A stretch of 64,000 nt of DNA, taken from assembly GCA_963691705.1 (NCBI GenBank), contig OY829537.1, positions 40,985,514-41,049,513 on the forward strand, given 5' to 3'. The position numbers and the translations under genes were made by a program. The DNA comes from Viola odorata. Lineage: Eukaryota > Streptophyta > Magnoliopsida > Malpighiales > Violaceae. Shown here piece by piece: positions 56,529 to 64,000 of this stretch (position 1 is its first letter; every line of letters begins with the position of its first letter). The notes beneath the pieces were generated by a model, which saw nothing but the letters and a program-made list of their open reading frames with translations, was not told the DNA's origin and did no database searches.

Positions 56529-57137
56529 TAAAGGTGTTCGTGAATAGGGTCGGATCGGTTTTTCTAAAACCCTACAACCAATTAATATCTAGTAGGTTTT
56601 GAATTTTACATATCTTAAACTCTCAAAAAAATTATAGGGTCGAGTTTAGTAGATTCAGATATTTATTTAATCGGATTGAACGGTTTGAACGGATATTTAA
56701 TTTTTTTAATATAATCACAATTTTTGTAATTGAAAAAGAATAATTTTAATTTAAAATAAAATTTAAATTGAAAATTTTAAAGTGTGAATACATAAAAATA
56801 TGAGCAATATGAAAACTATATGTTAATCTATGTGATTGTTAATATCTATGTCTACAAACTAAAATTTAATACCATAATCTAAATGAAAAAAAGGTTTGCA
56901 ATAAAATTTTTATGTAGAAATTTTGATATTTATATGTTATAATTAGATTTTTTTTGCACTTATAATTGCTTGTGTGGTCTAGTTAATTTTTATGGATATT
57001 AAATATAAAGACTCTACGAGTTTATTGAAAATTAAAACTCAACCCTACTCCCAATTTTATTGATATAAGGTTGGTTTTTTATGAATAGGGTCAGGTTGAA
57101 CGGGTCGGGCGGATTATGGGTGATGATGAACACCCCA
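56529..57137. mobile_element. Eroded hAT-like MITE (~609 bp)
   Basis: Left end TAAAGGTGTTCGTGAATAGGG and right end GAATAGGGTC...GATGAACACCCCA are inverted partners. The flanks ATCTTACG and CTCTTAGC agree at 6 of 8 bases, a plausible old 8-bp target duplication. No coding region. Confidence 0.45.
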
Positions 57138-57149
57138 CTCTTAGCCTCT

Positions 57150-57575
57150 GTATGGGATGAAGGATTAGGAGGGGAAGGAAAGGAAGGGAGAGGAAATTTT
57201 TAAACTTTCCCTTGTATGAAAAAAAATTGCTCAAGGGAATCAAAGGGAAAGGAAGGGAATCAAAGGGAAAGGAAGGGAATAGGGAGTAAATAAATTGTAA
57301 AAATTTCCTCCCTAACCCACAAAAAATTTCCTCCCAAAAGTGGGAGGAAAAGGAAAAAAATTAGAGACTGAGCTTAAATTAAAAAAGAAAGCCACAAGGT
57401 TGGGCTTGGATTATGAAGTTTAAAGGAAATTTCCTTCATTTTCCCTTGTGTATAAAAGATGCAGCCATACAAGGGAATTTTTCTACAAGTTTCCTTCCTC
57501 TTCTTTCCTTTCCTTTCCCTAGTTAAACTTCCTCTCTTTTACTTCCTGCACTTTAGTTTCCATACAAAACATTAG
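57150..57575. repeat. GA/CT-rich inverted repeat
   Basis: Purine-rich gaaggaaagggaag tracts (57160-57290) face pyrimidine-rich ttcctttcctttccct tracts (57480-57540); the phrases cccttgtatg and catacaaggg pair. Probably a small MITE; edges not resolved. No ORF. Confidence 0.5.
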
Positions 57576-57872
57576 GCATCAAGTTCTACGGTTTATTTTG
57601 AAGAGTAAGGCTTAATAGTTAGTATTTAATATTTTCTCTGTTCTAAGGAGATTGTTCATATTTCTTTTTTATCAGTTTTAAAAAAATTATTTAATTTCCT
57701 TTTTAGTACTCCACTGATCATCATTAACCTTTTATTACACCCTTCATTATTTTTTCGTCAAAAAAAGTAAAAAATAATTCAAAGGATAAATTTAAAAAAT
57801 ATCAACTAAAAATACATCATTGTTAAATTTTTTTATGTGTGAAAAGTTTAAAATATAGTAATATTGGGATGG

Positions 57873-57892
57873 ATATATATATATATATATAT
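57873..57892. repeat. (AT)n microsatellite
   Basis: Ten AT units. A similar run stands at about 62250-62268. Confidence 0.9.
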
Positions 57893-58580
57893 TTGTCCTC
57901 ATTAGATTCGCAATTTCTACTCATGAGAAAACAAGTTAGATACATGTCAACTTAGCATTGTACTAAGATTTAACCCCAAACTATTCTCTTGATGTCATTT
58001 AAATGAGATTTTCAATTTGCAATTTCTTTATAAGTTTTTTTTTTTTTGGAACAATTTCTTTATAGGTTGATGAGTGGGCAACTGGGTACTTATAAATAAA
58101 ATAAAATAAAATCAACACTATGTCCAGAAAAAATACCTTTCTAGCGTAGGTTTTTTTTACGCCATTAAGTTGATATTTTTTTTTGAAAAATTAGTTTAAA
58201 ACACTCTTTTATTAACCGCGAAAATTAGAAACCTCTCCTTACTTTCAAAACGTCCATTACGCAAATTACCTTTATTCGTTACTTTGACTGACGGACTGGC
58301 AAGTATGATATTTGATAACCGGTTTCCATTTCCCAACTTTTGGCTCCCAGTAAACAAATGAAATTAATTTCATTTTTTTCTCTGTCAGATCGGTCAATCT
58401 CTCCTTGATTCTGATGTATGTTTCCTCCATTTCCCTAATTATACTTTAATTTATTGATTTTATCGATCATTATGAAAGAATTTTATGAGTTTTTTTCTTG
58501 TGACGGGTCGAATCAAATAACTAATATCAAAATTTGAAATTTTTGTTTTCTCTAGTTTTTAAAATTTTCGATGGAGTAAT

Positions 58581-59140
58581 GACATTTTACATCCTGTATT
58601 CGACCGAAATTGACATTTTACACCTCTAACGGAAAAAAGAGCCATAATAAACCCTATACTCGCCAAAACTGACATTTTACACCCTCCGTTAACATGTGGC
58701 TGTTAAATGCTGACGTGGATTTTATTTTTGAATTTTTTTCCTTTCATTACATATGTGTCATCCCCGTAAGCATTTCCACCCCAGAAATTAATTTTAAAAC
58801 ATAAAAAATAAAATAATTAATTTAAAAATTCAGAAAAATAATATAATTAATTTAAATTTTTTTATATTATTTTTCTAGATTAATTATATTATTTTTCTGA
58901 ATTTTTAAATTAATTATTTTATTTTTTATTTTTTAAATTAATTTCTGAGGTGGAAATGCTTACGGGGATGACACATGTAATGAAAGGAAAAAAATCAAAA
59001 ATAAAATCCACGTCAGCATTTAACAGCCACGTGTTAACGGAGGGTGTAAAATGTCAGTTTTGGCGAGTAGAGGGTTTATTATGGCTCTTTTTTCCGTTAG
59101 AGGTGTAAAATGTCAATTTCGGTCGAGTACATGGTGTAAA
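58581..59140. mobile_element. Foldback/MITE-like hairpin element, arms ~270 bp
   Basis: The left arm (gacattttacatcctgtattcg...) and right arm (...cgagtacatggtgtaaaa) are near-perfect reverse complements through almost their entire length, meeting at an AT-rich centre near 58865. Each arm contains two gacattttaca blocks and gctgacgtgga. A transcript through it would fold into one long duplex. Confidence 0.8.
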
Positions 59141-59218
59141 AAATTTCGATCTAGCAAGGGAATTGGGTTCTTTTCTGACAGAAATGGAAATTATTTGAAT
59201 GTAGGATGAGATTGGGTA

Positions 59219-59762
59219 TTTTTCATCTCGATTGGTTTATGGTTCTTCGTGTGAAAGATTAAGCAGTGAGGAAGAAAGGGTTTCTTTGGGTGGAGGAGGA
59301 TTTAGGCCGTTAAAACAAGCAAGAACAAGTGAAATTAAAGAACACCATAAAAATGATGACTATTTTATTTTTCAAACCCAACCCTGGGTTCTGGTCATTC
59401 CTCAAAACCCAACCCTGCAAAGAAAACACTGACAATAAACCCAACTGCTACAACCACAACAACAACAAATGGGTCCAGATGTGTTGGATCTGATATTCAT
59501 GTTGTTTTGGAAAAAGATGATAGTCCAAACAGACAAGCGACTGCATCGCCCGCTTCGTCTTTCGAAAGAAAAGTTTCCAGATCCAGATCAGTTGGGTGTG
59601 GGAGCAGGAGTTTCTCCGACGATTTCTTCTTTCGCTCATCGTCTTCATCAGATCTGACCACCGCAATTCTGACAGATCAACCTATCAACAAATTCGATTA
59701 TCCTTATCATTATCTTTTATTGTTGTTGTTGTTGTTGTTTGTTGTTTGCACAAAATTAGGAT
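59219..59762 (+). pseudogene. Captured plant gene fragment, unidentified
   Basis: A frame from ~59219 (LVYGSSCERLSSEEERVSL, GGFRPLKQARTSEIKEHH) shifts by one base near 59420 into a Thr-rich run, then HVVLEKDDSPNRQATASPA, SSFERKVSRSRSVGCGSRSF and a Ser-rich piece to TAG at ~59762. The Ser-Arg-Ser-Val-Gly-Cys-Gly-Ser-Arg-Ser-Phe-Ser motif resembles a plant-specific family of uncharacterised proteins, but I cannot name it. There is no intact start, the C-terminus is missing, and the ends are shared with the surrounding transposon, so I read it as transduplicated. Function is not expected. Confidence 0.5.
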
Positions 59763-59879
59763 AGAGAAAAAAGAATAAAAGAAAAGAAAAAGAGGAGTTG
59801 TTTGAAAAGGAAAAGAAAAATAGAAAAAAAAAAAGAAGAAAGTGAGGCGGAGAGAAGGTGGTTTGTGGAGAGATGAGTA

Positions 59880-60389
59880 CATAGTTATCAGAACCGGACC
59901 GGACAGCGAATTGGAAATGAATATTTGGTGGTTCAACCGGGTTCGACCGGATTGTAGATGCTGGTCCATTTTGAACCGTTCACGCATTGAACCGTTCAAT
60001 CTTAGATAATTGAATCGGGTTAAACCGGATTGAACCGACCGATTTTTATACTATGATGGGCCTCTAATGGGCTAGCCCATCATATTTTCCAAAAAAAAAA
60101 AACAAAGGCAACCAAAACGGCGTCGTTTTGATTGCCTCTTTGATGGGCTAGCCCATGCCTGTAATGGCCTGGCCCATCAAATTTAAAAAAAAAATAACAT
60201 AAAAACCAAACCAAACTAAAACGACGTCGTTTTGGTTTGGTTCATCAAACCAACCGGTTCAATTCGGTTCGCCAGTTATATAAAAATCGATCGGTTCGAC
60301 CGGTTGAACCCGATTTACATGCATATTCAGTCCGATAGTTGAATCGAACCGGAAACATGAAAACGTCCGATCCGGTTCTGATAACTATG
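59880..60389. mobile_element. Non-autonomous hAT element (510 bp)
   Basis: Ends CATAGTTATCAGAACCGG and CCGGTTCTGATAACTATG are inverted partners. The 8-bp target duplication GATGAGTA is perfect (59872-59879 and 60390-60397). The interior is rich in ggttcgaccgg and two aaaacg(g/a)cgtcgtttt palindromes and has no coding capacity. Confidence 0.92.
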
Positions 60390-61235
60390 GATGAGTAGAG
60401 AAGATGAGTTTAATTTTGGTTTAATTTTCTATTTTTTTGGTTTTTTCTTCTTCATTTGAGCGGAAAGAGAGAAGAAGAGAGTGGTGTGTGCATTTTTTTC
60501 TTTCATTTTCAACTCCAGTAAAAATATGTATTATTTAAATTAATTATATTATTTAATTAATTTAAAAAATGAAGGTAACCAGGAGGTTACTATAACAGAT
60601 CCGTTAATTAAATTGGTCAAACATGAACGGAAAGGGACTTTTTGCACGTAAACAATTGTCTAGGGGAGACGTAATGAACGTTTTGAAAATTAAGGGAGGT
60701 TTCTGATTTTTACGGTTAGTTCAGAAATGTTTTAAACTATTTATCCATTTTGTTCTCTTTATCGTTTTGTATATTAAACCTGATTTATTTATTTTCGAAT
60801 CTAAACGGATTTAACCTAATATCACTCTAAATCAAGATTTTCATTCTTTATTTTTCAACATATAACATCATATTAATTTTATTGATGCTAATTATTAAGG
60901 TATAAAGTTTAGTATTTAGAATGTAAAATTTTAGGCTTAGAGATGAGAATCTCAGACAATGAGATGTGGTGAAGTTGACGCGTTACAGAAACGGGTAGGG
61001 GTGTAAGAAAACCGGATTGAACTGGAAACCGAACCGGAACCGGAGCATTTTGCACCGAACCAGACCGAAATGAAAAGTTTCGGTTCAGTCCGGTTCTACT
61101 CGTAGAAGAACCAGAAATTTCCGGTTCTGTCCGGTTCTACTCCTACCAAAATCCGTAAACCGAACCGTAGAACCGGTAGAACCGGAAAATAAATAAATAT
61201 ATATATGTATATATATATGCAATCTTATAACGTAA

Positions 61236-61312
61236 GTGATGCTTTGCTACAGTGGCAAGACGTTCGCTTCCTTCTCAAAGGTAAGGGGTTCGAACCTCCC
61301 TTTCATCAAAAT
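61236..61312 (+). ncRNA. tRNA-like / SINE-head segment 1
   Basis: An A-box-like gctacagtggcaagac is followed by ccttctcaaagg and a B box GGTTCGAACCTC, with spacing as in a tRNA gene or tRNA-derived SINE. Acceptor pairing is poor, so a functional tRNA is unlikely. Confidence 0.55.
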
Positions 61313-61330
61313 TCCTTTTTCCATCTTTTC

Positions 61331-61445
61331 CTTCTAACTGGGCTTGGGCCGCTTGGCCGGGCCATCTCTTCCTTCTTTCTTCCTTCTAACTGGCCTTGGG
61401 CCGCTTGGCCGGGCCATCTCTTCCTTCTTTCTTCCTTCTAACTGG
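61331..61445 (+). repeat. ~54-bp direct repeat in the hAT element
   Basis: ccttctaactgg(g/c)cttgggccgcttggccggg...ttccttctttc occurs twice in tandem, then a gggct run. No function inferred. Confidence 0.8.
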
Positions 61446-62287
61446 GCTGGGCTGGGCTGGGCTAGTTAGCTAGGTCCATTGTTTTATTTTTTAATTGTTT
61501 GTAAATTGTAGTTAGCTAATAATTTATTTAATTATTTGTAATAGCTAGCTAATATATTTTTAATTTATAATTAATTTAATGAGTTTTTAAATAATATTTT
61601 ATCGACATTTCATGTGAAATTTAATATTTATGCTTTATTTAATAAATTTATATATAAATTATTATATAATATAATCAATAAATTTTATTATTAAATATAT
61701 GTAATAATGACTCCATGAAAATAAAAAATAAAATAGAAATTTACTTTCATTTTCTCAATCTTTACCATTCATACCAAATAAAAATAATTAGTCATTCAAA
61801 AAACATTATTCTCATTTCTAGTGGTAGGATACTAAACACATTAAGAAATACTCCATAATTCTCACTCCTTACCTCCATTGAATCCATTTTCATTTCTTGT
61901 GGTTTATTACGAGCAACCAAACAAGTCGTAAAAGTATCAAATGAAACATGCGTGTGAAATTGTATTAATTCATGACAAACTCTTATTATTGACAATGTGA
62001 CATGTTAAAAACTTAGCTATCTAACAATTAATATAATTAACAATAATATTATCATTTAAAAAAAATATTATTATCATTATAATACAATGTCAATTCCAAT
62101 ACACCACTCGAGAGACAATAAATACATATTAACTCCCTATAATAAAACTAAGAAATGAAAAAAAATCTTTATTTCCTTTTATTTTCCTTCAAAACGACGC
62201 CGTTTTGAACCAAAACACACCATTTTAGTGCAACGTATTTGACCTCAAAATATATATATATATATATGTGCAACATACATCAAAAGT

Positions 62288-62357
62288 TGACTTTGGTTCA
62301 GTGGCTAAGTAGTTGTCATGCCTTCTAAAAGGAGAGGGGTTCGAATCCCTTCCCATT
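62288..62357 (+). ncRNA. tRNA-like / SINE-head segment 2
   Basis: tttggttcagtggctaag (A box), ccttctaaaagg and GGTTCGAATCCC (B box) in the same order and orientation as segment 1. Pol III promoter potential; not a clear tRNA. Confidence 0.55.
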
Positions 62358-62639
62358 CAAAATTTCCTTTTACCAACTTTCTTTACTAAAATAATTATAT
62401 TATTAAAAAAAATTAAAAACACATTTTTAAAAAAAGAAACTGTAATTAGGAAATTAGTATATTATTTAAACAAAATTAAAAAATTAAAAAAAAAAACCGG
62501 AACCGGACCGAACCGGACTGAACCGGAAATTTCCAGTTCAGTCCGGTTCTATGCCCATCAGAACCGGAAGTTTCCGGTTCAGTCCGGTTCTAACCCCAAA
62601 ACCGGACCGAACCGGACCGGTTACACCCCTAGAAACGGG

Positions 62640-63528
62640 GCAGCAAAACAGTAGACCACCACGAATGGACCAGACCAAAATGGACGCGCATTATAATCTA
62701 CTGGTCCCCTTCGTACCAAGACAAAAGTAGTCTGTGATTGACAATTCAACAGGTGGTCACGTAAGGACCACATCTTGTCTACACGTGGACAATCAGACTT
62801 CTTCTGGGCCCCACGTCATATGATCTCTCATATTTTTGTAAAATCGTACACCTGTCACGAGCTTTTCTAATCCTGTTTTCGCATTCCGGGCGCTTTCCAA
62901 AATGAGAACTGAAGCCTGACATCAACGGCCGTGTTCAGTTCAATAGGGAAATCCACGGTGGCGTCCGCATGCGGTGATACTTGCTGACGTGACGGACGTC
63001 ACAGACAGATGCATCACCCATAATTTTAAATAATGGTAGCCATTACAAAACAAAAATTGTAAAAAATAACGGCATAACTAAAGATTGTAATTATTGCGTT
63101 TATAAATATTAGAAATATCCACTTATTTAAAAATTATTAATATTTTTCATCAAATAAATATAAAAACTATTAAAAGTTGTTAAATGTCATAACCTGAACA
63201 TGCGACCTTTGGAATGGATATGCTGCTGTTGGTAGTTTGGACTCTGATGGATGGGCCCAATTGATATAGAGCAATGGATTTCACCAAATTCTATACAGTA
63301 CAAAGTGCACGAATTCAAAGCCCATATTTCCTTTATTTCTTCAATAAAAAATAAGAGCAGCAACTATAAAAGTTGTTCTCCAAATAAATGTAGTATTTGC
63401 AATTTGAACTTTAAAAAACTCAAATAAAATAGGAAAAGAATATATAAATTTTCTAAATAAATGTAACAAGTAGGGTGGGGCTAACGCAATGGAAAAAAAC
63501 CTATCAACATTTTTTGCAATTTGTTTAT
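62640..63528. other. Intergenic stretch with G-box and TGACG motifs
   Basis: No ORF I would defend. 62690-63020 is richer in GC than its surroundings and contains cacgtgg (62783), tgacgtgacgg and gacgtcac (62984-63003), motifs bound by plant bZIP factors. It could be a promoter remnant. 63020-63528 is AT-rich without visible features. Confidence 0.35.
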
Positions 63529-64000
63529 TGTGGCGCCCCGAAAATAACAAAAATGTATTCAACGAATTTGAGACCTTATGATGCTCGGCGTAAAAGGACG
63601 CCTCGCAACATGCAATGAAGTCGCCACCCTAATTTTGTCTCTAGGTTTAGGGAACCTAATCGTCATGGCATAAAAAATAAAATAAATAAAAAATTAAAGG
63701 CACAAAAAAGGGTCTAAACCCAAGACAAAGGTACGGGGTCGTATTATGGACTCGGGAAGGTGTTAGGCACCCGAGTCACATCCGAAAATGGTTATCGGTT
63801 GATAAGAGAGGTGTTTAAAAGATGTTTGATAAAAATGCGTTTTGAAAGGGGGTCCTCAGAGGAATCGTCACTTTAGTCTTTTCCATGATCGGGACCGTTC
63901 AGGAATAATTAATCGTTGGGCGGGGTTACCGTTTTAAAAATCTTTTTAGACGGGGTTACCATTTTCAAAACCGATCGATTATTCCTGACCGTAGCGTGAT
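63529..64000 (+). repeat. Start of an Ogre/Tat-like LTR, runs off the window
   Basis: From TGTGGCGCCCCGAAAATA the sequence has gaagtcgccaccctaatttt, ggtttagggaacctaatcg and cgggaaggtgttaggcacccgag, phrases common in large Ogre-type LTR elements. Neither the LTR end nor the internal region is visible; orientation is inferred from the TG start. Confidence 0.55.

Larger units (their letters stand above)
58184..60746. mobile_element. Mutator-like composite (possible Pack-MULE)
   Basis: The left segment agtttaaaacactctttt...aaattagaaacctctcc...tcaaaacgtccattacg (58193-58270) and the right end (60640-60740) are inverted copies with the order preserved over ~100 bases. Flanking 9-mers ATTTTTTTT and ATTTTGTTC agree at 7 of 9, compatible with an old Mutator-type duplication but weak because of the T run. 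Inside lie a gene fragment (59219-59762), a hairpin element (58581-59140) and a later hAT insertion (59880-60389). No transposase is present. Confidence 0.5.
60996..62631. mobile_element. Non-autonomous hAT element (1636 bp) carrying tRNA-like segments
   Basis: Ends TAGGGGTGTAA and TTACACCCCTA are perfect inverted repeats. The 8-bp target duplication GAAACGGG is perfect (60988-60995, 62632-62639). Subterminal regions are packed with accggaaccgg-type repeats in opposite senses. The interior is AT-rich with two tRNA-like segments and no transposase. Confidence 0.93.

Noticed and set aside
59448..59999. Minus-strand frames of 72-104 codons near the captured fragment
   Set aside because: Overlap the better-supported plus-strand fragment and a poly-purine tract; no domain seen.
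61236..61312. A functional tRNA gene
   Set aside because: A and B boxes are present but the acceptor stem does not pair well and no clear anticodon loop can be set.

Overview
The window looks like transposon-dense, probably heterochromatic DNA from a flowering plant, most likely a eudicot. The evidence is several plant-specific transposon lineages (Tat-type and Athila-type Ty3/gypsy, CACTA/Tnp2, PIF/Harbinger, hAT, a Mutator-like composite), plant gene fragments, TATA-driven LTRs, and AT-rich spacers. I see no intact single-copy host gene, and almost every coding region is broken by stops or frameshifts.

Layout. 1-2768 (minus strand) is the 5' part of a gypsy element with a gag ORF and what looks like an 89-bp LTR. 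It is inserted in the protease region of an Athila-like gypsy element (2769-5415, minus), whose 5' LTR interrupts a PIF/Harbinger transposase pseudogene (5421-6507). A ~290-bp AT-rich tandem array (6560-8004) and a serine-carboxypeptidase fragment (8270-8757) follow. From 9803 to 55810 lies a CACTA structure with two opposed, homologous ~3-4 kb arms (left 9.8-13.2 kb, right 51.8-55.8 kb). A tnp2 transposase pseudogene (13450-15851, minus) sits inside the left arm.

The CACTA body holds a 35-kb cluster of three related Tat-lineage gypsy elements. A starts at 15852. B (17502-32198) is inserted in A's gag with a perfect GATAA target duplication and two 557-bp LTRs. C (41739-51283) shares an LTR with A in tandem and is cut off at its 3' side. 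Each encodes gag (CCHC-like knuckle), protease, reverse transcriptase, RNase H, a second RNase H, and integrase with a GPY-type end. After pol comes a ~80-bp tandem-repeat block, then genes on the opposite strand.

The most notable content is the antisense gene set. Antisense gene 1 has a consistent three-exon GT-AG structure in A and B, and its lengths stay in frame after splicing; C keeps the same introns in truncated form. B carries four antisense units in a row (24.5-31.5 kb), each with a TATA-like box upstream or, for the second, a weak candidate. Two of the products look like distant paralogues. Antisense ORFs are known in Tat-lineage elements; four consecutive units, two of them spliced with the same intron-1 phase, deserve a closer look.

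The right flank (55.8-64 kb) is AT-rich with non-autonomous DNA elements: a hAT-like MITE (56529-57137), a Mutator-like composite with a captured gene fragment and a ~560-bp hairpin element inside (58184-60746), a 510-bp hAT element with perfect 8-bp target duplications (59880-60389), a 1636-bp hAT element with perfect 8-bp duplications that carries two tRNA-like pol III promoter segments (60996-62631), and the start of an Ogre/Tat-like LTR (63529 to the end).
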